Shown: piece after piece, positions 1 through 7,446 of the stretch
Numbering within the stretch: position 1 is the first letter of the stretch
Layout: each line of letters begins with the position of its first letter
DNA from: an uncultured Bacteroides sp.
GTDB lineage: Bacteria; Bacteroidota; Bacteroidia; Bacteroidales; Bacteroidaceae
Assembly: GCA_934716785.1 (NCBI GenBank)
Contig: CAKUYM010000118.1
Coordinates: 1 to 11,449 of the forward strand
DNA: 11,449 bases
Direction: 5' to 3'
Made by a program: the position numbers and the translations under genes
The notes under the pieces: model-generated
The model's database searches: none
The model's input: the letters and a program-made list of their open reading frames with translations, nothing else
What the model was told of the DNA's origin: nothing

Positions 1-2179
1 CGGCTAAGGCACGGCTATAGTTGGCGAGAATAGCCACATCCTTTATAGAGGACGATTGCAGTTCATAACCTGTATTGACGGGATAGATAGCCGGAAAACC
101 TTTCTTTGATTCATCATAGGAAGTATAGTCACACCATAGTCTGAACATATGCGGAGTCAACCCCTTGAAAACCGGATGGTAAGGACGTTCCAGGTTAATA
201 TTCATGCCGTCCTTATAGGTCAGGGACGATGATAGATAGGTAGGATCATTATTGCTGTCTTTTAGGAACTTTATTTTTATGGGTAACCAAGATTGGTTAA
301 TAGTATCGTTGGCAGTATCTTGGTTTTGTTCAAGAAAGATGACCCGTCCCCCTTTATTGACAAACATCTTCAGATTTTCGGTTTGTTTGTCAAGATTATC
401 ATCCCACGAATCTTTTCCGATGATAAACGTGGATTTCCGGGGAAGTTCAGCCAATGAACGTATCGATTTCACCGGATACCCTTTACTTTGCAGATAATGC
501 AATGTCTGCTGTTTGGGGGCAGTGTCATATACAAAAAATGTAGTTCGTGTGTCCAGTGCACTGTTCCAGTCCTTTCCGGCAATGAATAATTCACTCTCAT
601 TGTATGACACTTTCTGACTTTTGGAGTAAATCTCTCCTTTTAACAGATAGTTTCCGGTAGGCAGATCTTGTGGAATATGGATAGTCAGAGACAATTTGCC
701 GGTTTCATAATAGGGAACAGACGGGAATTCATTATCTCCGGATATTACTTTTTTGCCATCTTGCTCAATCCACCAGTATAAGCGTACATCTTCCAAATCA
801 TTGCCGTAATCATCATCATTCACTACGTGCGCCACAACAGAAAGTTTGTTTCCTGCGTATATTTGCGATTGCCAGTTCTCCCAACTCAATAATATAGGTT
901 GATAACTGAGTTGATACTGTCTTGCAGCCGGTTTGGGCTTCATGTCGGCAAAAGATTTTACCCCATCCCAATTATGAAATACGATAGTGAAAGGCATTGT
1001 ACCAGCCAGACAATCATTCTGGCTCCTCAAACGGCGAAACAGTTCCGTTGCATTTTTCAGAACGAATGCTTGATAAGCCATAGCGGCCTCTGCTTGTTCC
1101 GAATCGGGCAAATGCCCTGTCCAGCATTTTTGAGCCCCCGGTTGTTTGGTTCTCGAACAAAGATTAAATCGTCCGTCTATACCGGTATAGTTGCCTACGC
1201 ACTCAGTGAAAGTGATGGGCTGTGTCTTCCCCGGATTTTGCCACATACTCTTATCACGCATATTCAGATAAGTGAGGAAAGTATTGTAATACCATCCCCA
1301 ATATCTGTGTACGTCATAAATGTCCGCAGACTTCCCTAAACCATAGCCGGCATTGCCTATATACAGACGTGTGCTATCCCATTTTTGGAGTTCCTGATGC
1401 ATTCGGGCAAGAAAATCCCTGTATAAGTCGCCCACCTTCCCTTCGTAGGGCATTTCGTTGGATAAGATATAAATCATGACAGAGGGATGAGAGGTGAACG
1501 GACCTAAGTCTATTTCCTTGTAGGTCTTAAGCGACAACTCAAAATCTTGCGGAGGGGCAGTCTTTGTTGCATGTTTGGGGCGACCGTACCGACCGGCAAA
1601 TATCATCATTCCTTCTTCATCGCATACATCCATCCAGTTCTGACTATCGGGGATGCGAATGATATTTATGTGCAGGCTTTTCATATAGCGCACATAGTCA
1701 CGGGCAAACTCTTTGCTCTGTTCCAGTTGATCAGGTATGCCGCGTCCCGGTGGGTTTATGGCATTACCGCGCAGATAGATTGGTTTTCCGTTTAAGTAGA
1801 AAGTGCCATTACGCATTTCAAACTTTCTGAATCCGATTCTTTTTCGGAAGGTCTGTTTCCCCGCTTTTAGTGTAAGATTGTAAAGCACTGGTGAGACCGG
1901 GCTCCATAATTTCGGAGTTAACTGATCTATGGTCAGTACTATCGTCGTATCGGTTTTATGAGTAAAGAGATATTCCTTGGAAAAACTGCATAGCCTTTCT
2001 TTGTTCTGTGAGTCGGTAATAGTCGTTTCAAGTAATAATTGTTCTCCCGCTTCTGCAGATAAGGCCACTTCTATTTTAATACTATTATCAGAGGTAATAG
2101 GAGTAATCCCTTGTATATCGGCAGTAACCGGTAGTGTCGGGAGTAACAGACATAAGATGCCTAATAATTTTTTTTTCAT
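1..2179 (-). CDS. Secreted GH2-type beta-glycosidase, 3'-partial (runs off left edge)
   Basis: The frame is open for 726 codons from ATG at 2179 to the window edge; I checked it codon by codon and found no stop. Residues 1-20 form a signal peptide (KKK, a hydrophobic run, then VTA before D21) without a good lipobox, so secretion to the periplasm is likely. A GH2 immunoglobulin-like domain (about 21-120) leads to FYLNGKPIYLRG (127-138), the usual entry to the GH2 TIM barrel (about 138-415). Barrel motifs are CDEEG (186-190), SHPSV, ILSNE with E242 as probable acid/base, HRYWGW (291-296) and TFTE with E326 as probable nucleophile; their 84-residue separation fits the family. A beta-sandwich follows (about 425-540), then an alpha/beta region with FVNKGGRVIFLE around 605-616 resembling the glutamine-amidotransferase-like domain of some beta-galactosidases. 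The usual N-terminal jelly-roll domain is absent. Substrate is unknown: galactosidase, glucuronidase and others are all possible. It overlaps the sensor gene by ATGA, so co-expression is expected. Confidence 0.88.
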   Translation of the reverse strand, partial: MKKKLLGILCLLLPTLPVTADIQGITPITSDNSIKIEVALSAEAGEQLLLETTITDSQNKERLCSFSKEYLFTHKTDTTIVLTIDQLTPKLWSPVSPVLYNLTLKAGKQTFRKRIGFRKFEMRNGTFYLNGKPIYLRGNAINPPGRGIPDQLEQSKEFARDYVRYMKSLHINIIRIPDSQNWMDVCDEEGMMIFAGRYGRPKHATKTAPPQDFELSLKTYKEIDLGPFTSHPSVMIYILSNEMPYEGKVGDLYRDFLARMHQELQKWDSTRLYIGNAGYGLGKSADIYDVHRYWGWYYNTFLTYLNMRDKSMWQNPGKTQPITFTECVGNYTGIDGRFNLCSRTKQPGAQKCWTGHLPDSEQAEAAMAYQAFVLKNATELFRRLRSQNDCLAGTMPFTIVFHNWDGVKSFADMKPKPAARQYQLSYQPILLSWENWQSQIYAGNKLSVVAHVVNDDDYGNDLEDVRLYWWIEQDGKKVISGDNEFPSVPYYETGKLSLTIHIPQDLPTGNYLLKGEIYSKSQKVSYNESELFIAGKDWNSALDTRTTFFVYDTAPKQQTLHYLQSKGYPVKSIRSLAELPRKSTFIIGKDSWDDNLDKQTENLKMFVNKGGRVIFLEQNQDTANDTINQSWLPIKIKFLKDSNNDPTYLSSSLTYKDGMNINLERPYHPVFKGLTPHMFRLWCDYTSYDESKKGFPAIYPVNTGYELQSSSIKDVAILANYSRALA

Positions 2180-5100
2180 GATATTGCTGATGTTTTTTGG
2201 GTATTCTTGTTTTCCTTTTTATTTTCTCCTTTTTGAAATTGCGTTGGTGTTATTCCGAATAGTGCCTTGAATCGTTTGATGAAATAGCTCGGAGAGTTGA
2301 ATCCCACTTCATAGGCTATTTCCGAAATAGTTTTTGTATCCGACTGAATCAACAACATTTGCGCTTTCTTCAACCTCACGTTGAGAATAAAATCATTCGG
2401 AGTCTGCCCTGTTATTCCTTTCAATTTCAGGAACAACTTGGTGCGGCCGATATTTAAAGCCTGCGCAAACATATTCACATCGAAATCAGGATTATCGATG
2501 TTTTGTTCAATGCAGTTCACACACTGTTCCATAAATTGCTGGTCTGCGCCATTGGTTGCCAAGATATCGGCATTGTTATCCATTTGTTTGGCATATTTTT
2601 TCTGTAACAGTTTCCTGCCGTTTATTAAATTGTTACAGCGCATAAACAAATGCTTTACATTAAAAGGTTTGGTGACATAGTCATCCGCTCCCATTTTCAG
2701 ACCTTGTACGGTGAACTCTTCCGCAGTCTGTGCGGTGAGTAGTATCACAGGTATATGTGAAGTTTCAAAGTTATTCTTGATCATCCTGCACATTTCTATT
2801 CCGGACATTTTGGGCATCATGATATCACTGAGTACAATATCGGGTTGAACCTCCTTGGTCTTTTCAAAGCCTTCCTCGCCATCTCTGGCTTCATAAACGG
2901 TGTACACTTTAGAGAATAAACGGACCAACAGCTCCCGCAGTTCTTCGTTATCCTCTACTATCAGCATCTTATTTGAAGGTCTTTCCGTCTTGTCGTAACT
3001 TTCATCTTCGGTAATCTCTTCTGTTATCTTTTCATCATCCGTTTTCAGTAATGAAATGCAGTCCGAATCAATATTCGGAGTTTCTACTTTCTGTGAAGCC
3101 GGGATATGGCTGTCACCTAAAGGCAGCTCTACGACAAAGGTCGTGCCTTCCTCTTTTAGGCTTCGGACGCTGATTTTCCCTTTATGAGCTTCAATAATAC
3201 TTTTAGCAAGCGCCAGCCCGATGCCTGTACCTTTCTGGTTATCCGAACTGTCTACTTGATAGAAACGGTCGAATATTTTATTCAGATTCTCTTCGGCGAT
3301 ACCTGTTCCCGTATCCGAAATAAGTATCATGACACTATGTTCATACTCTTGTACCGACAATGAAACCGTACCTCCCAAAGGAGTATATTTAAAAGCATTG
3401 GACAGCAAATTATAAATAACCTTTTCCAGTTGCACCACATCAAACCATACATCCAATGAACGCTCTTTATTAAAATACTCGAACGTAATCTGCTTGCTTC
3501 TCGCATATTCTTTGAATGACAAATATATTTCATCCAAAAATGAATAGATGTTCTGCTTGCTATATTTAAATATCTCAAATCCTTGTTCCTGTTTTCTGAA
3601 ATCGAGAAGTTCGGTAATCAGCCGTTTCATGCGTAATGTATTTCGATGAATGCTTACTAATTTGCCATACACTAACGGCTGGATATCATTTCGTTCCATC
3701 AACATCTCCAACTGGCTTGCGATCAAAGTAAGCGGAGTGCGGAACTCATGTGATATATTGGTGAAAAAACGGAGCTTGGATTGATTTAGCTCTTCTATCT
3801 GCTTCTTTTCTTTTTTCTCATATTCGAGTGAGGCTCTTAATCTCAGCTTGGACGAATAGAAACTTACTATTACATATACGGAGATAATCAGTACAATGAT
3901 GTAAAGACAGTATGCACTTGTCGATTTATAGAAAGGTGGTTTAACCACAATATCTATTTCCTTGCAAATGCTTTCCCTACCGGAATACTCTTCCGAACTT
4001 TTTATCATCAGCTTGTATCTGCCCGGATTCAGATTTGTGTAAGTGATGCCTTTGCGGTACCCGGCACTCATCCATTCTTTATCAAACCCGTCCAGCTTAT
4101 AGTAAATCCGATTTCTCAGAACAGATACATAGTTGGATAGCGAGAAATTAACCGTGATGATGGAGTGGTTGTGGTTCAGAGTGATTTGCGGCTGATACAA
4201 GATAGATTCGCTGAGAATGCCGGAACCGTCATTGGGCAATATAAGTTTGTTGTTGACTTCCAATGAGGTAAAATTCAATTGATAAGGTTTGACATATGAG
4301 TTCAACTCCTTTTCAAAGAAAGAGATCATCATCTTAGGACCGGACAGGAATATCTCATTATCATGGGCTACAAACAATCCGTAAGGATTCAATGCCGTCA
4401 TCGGGAATCCGTTCTGCTTGTTATAGTTATAGAATCGTTCGGTCTCCGTATCAAAGCGTGAAAAACCTTGGTTGCTCGCTATCAGAAGATAGCCGGAAAG
4501 AGACTCGTTTATATCCAGAATATAATCGTTGATCAATTCTGAATTTTGCGAGTTAAATGCTTTGAATGTATTGGTTTCGGGTTGGTACAAGAATATCCCA
4601 TCACCGGAAGAGCCTGCCCATATATTCCCTTTCTTGTCTTCAAAAAGCACATTTATGAGGTTGCTTCCTATGACTCTCCCTGAAGTATTGGGCACAAAAT
4701 ATTCATCTCGTTTATGAGTCGTTAAATTATATTTTACCAATCCCAAATAGTAGGAAAACCACAAATTGTTATGTTTGTCGAGATGCATATCAATGATTTG
4801 CCGGTTGTTGAGTTTGCTGTCTGCTAATAATTTGGTACATTCTCCGGTTTCAGGATTGAACAATCCGATGCCGTTATGGGTTGCCAGCAACAAACGTCCT
4901 TGATAGGGGATCACTTTTCGTACTATATCATTGATCAGAGAATTTTTCTTGCCGGGAATGTGCCTATAGTTGGTAAACTGCTTCGTTTTCAAATTCAACT
5001 TGTCCAATCCTCCTTTTAATGTCCCTATCCATAGAGTCTGATTTTCCTCATCCAAGTGCAAGGCCTGAATCGTATTGGATGCAAGTGAATTGCCTTGGTT

Positions 5101-6216
5101 GCTGTGTTTATATTCGATAAATGTCTTGGTTTTTCTATTAAGATAATTCACGCCCCCACCTTCTGTCGCAATCCAGATTCCTCCTTTTGAATCTTCTTTC
5201 ATTCTTCCTGCATAGGGAGATGACAATTTGCCTTTTTGTGATTCGTCGGAATAATAATATGTATAGATTTCATAATCAGGGTTGAAAAGGTTGATCCCGC
5301 CATAGTAGGTACCTATCCAGAAAGTGCCCTGTTGGTCTTTCATCATACAAATGATGGAAGAATTGCTGAGGCTATAGGGCTTGTTGTCTTCGCTGTAATG
5401 AGTGATATTGGAGGCAGCGTCCAGTTTGTCCAATCCTTTGAAAGTCCCTATCCAATAATTTCCGTAGTTGTCTTCTACAATACAACGGATATAGTTGCTG
5501 GACAGCCCGTTTTTGTATGAGTCGTCTTGATAATTGGTTTGTACACCGTTTCTGTCCAATCGGAAAAGTCCGTCATCTTTAGTCCCTACCCATATATTAT
5601 TTTTGGAATCTTCATAAATGCAGGTTATGTCTTTGTCGGGAAGATAATTGAGCCATTTTTTGTTACTGTCTATCATGTACATGCCTTTGTTCATTGTTCC
5701 GACATATAGGTTTCCCTCATGATCTTCGGTAATGCATGAAATGCGCACGTTGTTTAGGCTATAATAGTATTCCAGTTTATCTTCCGAGCGGTTGTATGTG
5801 AACAATGAGTCTTTCGTGCATACCCACAGCCGGGAGTTGCCGTAGTTGATAGCTTGGATATTATTGTTTCGGATAGTATGGAAAATATTCTTTCTGATAT
5901 CATATTTCACTACGGCATATTTGCACCGGATATAGATATGCCCGTTTTTGTCGCCGCAGATGGTAGCTATATTATTATTGTACAAACTGTGCTTATCATT
6001 CTCTATCGGACGGAATACTTGAAAATCTGTGCCGTTATACCTATTCAGTCCATCTTTGGTCCCTATCCAGATAATGCCGAATTCATCTTGATAGATAGAC
6101 GTGATTGTAGGTTGTGAAATACCATTCTCAACTCCGATTGCTTGGAAGTGTATATTTTGCCCCAAAGATAGGACGGAAATGAATAATAAAAGCAATGTGA
6201 TATACTTCTTACACAT
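2176..6216 (-). CDS. Hybrid two-component system sensor/regulator (HTCS)
   Basis: A one-protein signalling system of 1346 residues that senses a ligand in the periplasm and regulates transcription. I chose ATG at 6216 over an in-frame TTG at 6243 because it gives a clean signal peptide or anchor (MCKKYITLLLLFISVLSLGQ). About 14 Reg_prop propeller repeats with D-x-x-G-x-[IL]-W-[IV]-G-T signatures span residues 40-635, enough for two seven-bladed propellers. A Y_Y_Y domain (about 682-764) and one membrane segment (about 768-787) follow. The kinase has an H-box with H823 (NISHEFRTPLTL), an N-box NLLSNAFKYTP, and G-boxes DTGTGI and GTGIGLALAKS. The receiver (about 1083-1199) has the acidic pair E1088/D1089, phospho-acceptor D1131 (LSDIMMPKMSG), T1161 and K1183. 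An AraC-type helix-turn-helix (about 1234-1328) ends the protein. All catalytic residues are present. In Bacteroides such proteins activate polysaccharide utilisation genes when an oligosaccharide binds the propellers; the ligand here is unknown, though the coupled GH2 gene suggests a related glycan. Confidence 0.97.
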   Translation of the reverse strand: MCKKYITLLLLFISVLSLGQNIHFQAIGVENGISQPTITSIYQDEFGIIWIGTKDGLNRYNGTDFQVFRPIENDKHSLYNNNIATICGDKNGHIYIRCKYAVVKYDIRKNIFHTIRNNNIQAINYGNSRLWVCTKDSLFTYNRSEDKLEYYYSLNNVRISCITEDHEGNLYVGTMNKGMYMIDSNKKWLNYLPDKDITCIYEDSKNNIWVGTKDDGLFRLDRNGVQTNYQDDSYKNGLSSNYIRCIVEDNYGNYWIGTFKGLDKLDAASNITHYSEDNKPYSLSNSSIICMMKDQQGTFWIGTYYGGINLFNPDYEIYTYYYSDESQKGKLSSPYAGRMKEDSKGGIWIATEGGGVNYLNRKTKTFIEYKHSNQGNSLASNTIQALHLDEENQTLWIGTLKGGLDKLNLKTKQFTNYRHIPGKKNSLINDIVRKVIPYQGRLLLATHNGIGLFNPETGECTKLLADSKLNNRQIIDMHLDKHNNLWFSYYLGLVKYNLTTHKRDEYFVPNTSGRVIGSNLINVLFEDKKGNIWAGSSGDGIFLYQPETNTFKAFNSQNSELINDYILDINESLSGYLLIASNQGFSRFDTETERFYNYNKQNGFPMTALNPYGLFVAHDNEIFLSGPKMMISFFEKELNSYVKPYQLNFTSLEVNNKLILPNDGSGILSESILYQPQITLNHNHSIITVNFSLSNYVSVLRNRIYYKLDGFDKEWMSAGYRKGITYTNLNPGRYKLMIKSSEEYSGRESICKEIDIVVKPPFYKSTSAYCLYIIVLIISVYVIVSFYSSKLRLRASLEYEKKEKKQIEELNQSKLRFFTNISHEFRTPLTLIASQLEMLMERNDIQPLVYGKLVSIHRNTLRMKRLITELLDFRKQEQGFEIFKYSKQNIYSFLDEIYLSFKEYARSKQITFEYFNKERSLDVWFDVVQLEKVIYNLLSNAFKYTPLGGTVSLSVQEYEHSVMILISDTGTGIAEENLNKIFDRFYQVDSSDNQKGTGIGLALAKSIIEAHKGKISVRSLKEEGTTFVVELPLGDSHIPASQKVETPNIDSDCISLLKTDDEKITEEITEDESYDKTERPSNKMLIVEDNEELRELLVRLFSKVYTVYEARDGEEGFEKTKEVQPDIVLSDIMMPKMSGIEMCRMIKNNFETSHIPVILLTAQTAEEFTVQGLKMGADDYVTKPFNVKHLFMRCNNLINGRKLLQKKYAKQMDNNADILATNGADQQFMEQCVNCIEQNIDNPDFDVNMFAQALNIGRTKLFLKLKGITGQTPNDFILNVRLKKAQMLLIQSDTKTISEIAYEVGFNSPSYFIKRFKALFGITPTQFQKGENKKENKNTQKTSAIS
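5021..6068. repeat. Dispersed short DNA repeats encoding propeller blades
   Basis: The plus-strand decamer gtccctatcc or a one-base variant recurs at 5021, 5309 (gtacctatcc), 5444, 5582 (gtccctaccc) and 6059. On the coding (minus) strand it encodes the W-I/V-G-T core of Reg_prop blades in the hybrid sensor. These are coding repeats of a propeller, not a regulatory array, but they mark the blade periodicity at the DNA level. Confidence 0.6.
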
Positions 6217-6240
6217 ATAATAAAGACCTTTAATGCAAGA

Positions 6241-6273
6241 CAAAATTATTAATTATTCACGGAGTATGCCAAG
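6241..6273 (-). promoter_or_regulatory. Likely proximal promoter of the hybrid sensor / GH2 operon
   Basis: Read on the minus strand, CTTG (6273-6270) is followed after 21 bases by TAATTTTG (6248-6241), a full match to the Bacteroides -7 consensus TAnnTTTG. This would start transcription near 6235, giving a leader of roughly 20 bases before the ATG at 6216. The -33 element overlaps one end of the inverted repeat at 6272-6292. The identification rests on pattern match only. Confidence 0.5.
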
Positions 6274-6292
6274 TTAAACCGTCAGTTTAACT
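6272..6292. repeat. Perfect 8-bp inverted repeat, candidate operator upstream of the sensor gene
   Basis: AGTTAAAC (6272-6279), a 5-base spacer CGTCA, then GTTTAACT (6285-6292), an exact reverse complement. It touches the -33 element of the proximal sensor promoter and lies downstream of the distal -7-like site. No U-tract follows on either strand, so an intrinsic terminator is unlikely. A protein-binding operator, or a leader hairpin if transcription starts upstream, are both possible. Confidence 0.6.
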
Positions 6293-6324
6293 AATGCTAC
6301 CTGTCGGAAATAACCGATGGAAAA

Positions 6325-6332
6325 CAAAGGTA
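6325..6332 (-). promoter_or_regulatory. Possible distal -7 element for the sensor gene
   Basis: On the minus strand TACCTTTG matches TAnnTTTG exactly, but no TTG-containing -33 element lies 18-21 bases upstream. If used, the transcript would have a leader of about 100 bases containing the 8-bp inverted repeat. It is weaker than the proximal site because the -33 element is missing. Confidence 0.3.
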
Positions 6333-6410
6333 GTGTCGAATAAAAATCTTTAATATAAATATAGGACGATTATATATCAATATCGTACATCTTTGGTAGG
6401 CATTCCTCTA

Positions 6411-7262
6411 TTATTTCTTTGCCCGATATTCTTTAGGAGATATTCCGACATATTGCTTGAAGTATTTCCCGAAGAACGACTGAGTGGGGAAATTGAGCTT
6501 TGTCGCGATTTCCTTGATGCTTAAGTCCGTATTGTCGAGCAGTTGCTTGGCTTCCGTGATAACGGTCTGTATAATCCATTGCAGGGCGCTGCTGCCGGAC
6601 TTTTCTTTGATAACGGAAGAGAAATATCGGGCAGACAGGCACTGTTTGTCTGCATAGAAGCTCACATCTCGTTCCTGATGGTAGTATCGGTAAAGAGTAA
6701 TCAGGAATTTTTGGAAAATCTTGTCTTTTTTGTCTTGCGGTAGTGGCGTTTGCGGTTTGTTGCTGAAATAAATATTTAGTAATTCGTAGCATATCACTTG
6801 CCCCCACGACTTGATTAATTCGGAGATTAAGTATTGTTTCTGACGGGAACCGCAGCAGATATTCTCCCTGTTAATTCGCTTTTCTATGGAATTGAACAGG
6901 TTTATTATATATATGTATTGCTCTTCAGTAAGCGACATGCAGGGATTCTCCCGCAGGTAAAGCAGGTTTTCCGAGTTGGCCACCTTGTTTACTATCGGTA
7001 TGACATAATCCAAATCAACCTCAATCATGATTCCTTCCAGATTTGCGCTTCTTTGGCGTATCTGCAAAAGATTGGCCGCCGTATATATAAAAAGATTCCT
7101 TTTGTTGATTAAGTATGATTTTCCTCCGAGCAGTATTTCCGCTTGTCCTTCCTGACAAAGGAAAAGCCCGCACTGGTTAAACTCGGAGATGACGCATCCC
7201 TCTTTCATGGAGGTATCTTCCGGAGATATCGCAACATATTTGAATGGCATCGGTAGTTCCAT
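6411..7262 (-). CDS. AraC-family transcriptional regulator
   Basis: A 283-residue cytoplasmic DNA-binding protein. The N-terminal part (about 25-110) looks like an AraC-type cupin effector-binding domain, with GLFLCQEGQAEILLGGKSYLI typical of its beta-strands. The last 95 residues form the double helix-turn-helix; the second unit is recognisable in LSIKEIATKLNFPTQSFFGKYFKQYVGISPKEYR. ATG at 7262 is preferred to the in-frame TTG at 7307, which would add 15 lysine- and glutamine-rich residues unlike the family's usual N-terminus. A GAGGA sits only one base before this ATG, too close for an ordinary ribosome binding site; the ATG at 7250 (13 bases from GAGGA) is an alternative start. The gene is divergent from the efflux operon, which suggests it regulates that pump and perhaps itself. 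It lies upstream of the hybrid sensor on the same strand, but the 194-base gap with promoter-like sites argues against one operon. The effector is unknown. Confidence 0.9.
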   Translation of the reverse strand: MELPMPFKYVAISPEDTSMKEGCVISEFNQCGLFLCQEGQAEILLGGKSYLINKRNLFIYTAANLLQIRQRSANLEGIMIEVDLDYVIPIVNKVANSENLLYLRENPCMSLTEEQYIYIINLFNSIEKRINRENICCGSRQKQYLISELIKSWGQVICYELLNIYFSNKPQTPLPQDKKDKIFQKFLITLYRYYHQERDVSFYADKQCLSARYFSSVIKEKSGSSALQWIIQTVITEAKQLLDNTDLSIKEIATKLNFPTQSFFGKYFKQYVGISPKEYRAKK

Positions 7263-7292
7263 ATCCTCTTTTTGTTGAAGTGAATCTTTTCG

Positions 7293-7325
7293 CAAAGAAA
7301 CAAACAAATAAATACAAATAGCAAA
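7293..7325 (-). promoter_or_regulatory. Tentative promoter of the AraC-family regulator
   Basis: On the minus strand TTTG (7325-7322), a 21-base spacer, then TTTCTTTG (7300-7293), which differs from TAnnTTTG at one fixed position. The predicted start lies about 25 bases before the ATG at 7262. No exact TAnnTTTG exists on this strand of the intergenic region. The surrounding tract is rich in repeated TATTTG/TTTG words, so the exact site is uncertain. Confidence 0.3.
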
Positions 7326-7386
7326 CTTTTTCGGCTTTTTGTCTTAAATAACATACAAATAGAACAATTTTTCATCTAAATCAACC

Positions 7387-7417
7387 TTTCTACTCATGCC
7401 TGCATGGAATACTTTTG
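7387..7417 (+). promoter_or_regulatory. Promoter of the RND efflux operon
   Basis: TTTC (7387-7390), a 19-base spacer, then TACTTTTG (7410-7417), an exact match to the Bacteroides -7 consensus TAnnTTTG with a near-consensus -33. Transcription would begin around 7424, leaving a leader of about 20 bases before the ATG at 7443. The spacer holds the CATGC/GCATG inverted repeat. Confidence 0.55.
7395..7406. repeat. Short inverted repeat in the promoter spacer, candidate operator
   Basis: CATGC (7395-7399), CT, GCATG (7402-7406): a perfect 5-bp dyad placed between the -33 and -7 elements of the efflux promoter. A protein bound here would compete with or remodel RNA polymerase. AraC-type proteins usually bind direct repeats, so a different regulator is possible. 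A 5-bp dyad can also occur by chance. Confidence 0.4.
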
Positions 7418-7434
7418 TGGCGACTAAATAACAA

Positions 7435-7446
7435 ATGAAAATATGA
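7435..7446 (+). other. Three-codon minicistron overlapping the efflux start codon
   Basis: ATG AAA ATA TGA, with the TGA sharing ATGA (7443-7446) with the start codon of the membrane-fusion gene. It lies within the predicted short leader. It could couple or delay initiation, or simply be chance in AT-rich sequence. Confidence 0.2.

Noticed and set aside
899..1339. A 146-codon plus-strand open frame inside the glycosidase gene
   Set aside because: The opposite strand carries the GH2 barrel with its catalytic motifs; this frame is its shadow.
6217..6243. An upstream TTG start for the hybrid sensor
   Set aside because: It would add nine residues before a clean signal peptide and would overlap the proximal -7 element; the ATG at 6216 is better.
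6366..6386. ACGAT ... ATCGT inverted repeat after the AraC gene, considered as its terminator
   Set aside because: Only 5 paired bases flank an 11-base AT-rich loop, with no strong following T-run on the minus strand.
6411..7262. Possibility that the AraC gene and hybrid sensor form one operon
   Set aside because: They share a strand, but 194 AT-rich bases with a consensus -7 site and a dyad separate them, so independent transcription is more likely.
7263..7307. An upstream TTG start for the AraC-family regulator
   Set aside because: It adds 15 charged residues with no domain support and would lie upstream of the tentative promoter's start site; ATG at 7262 (or 7250) is more likely.
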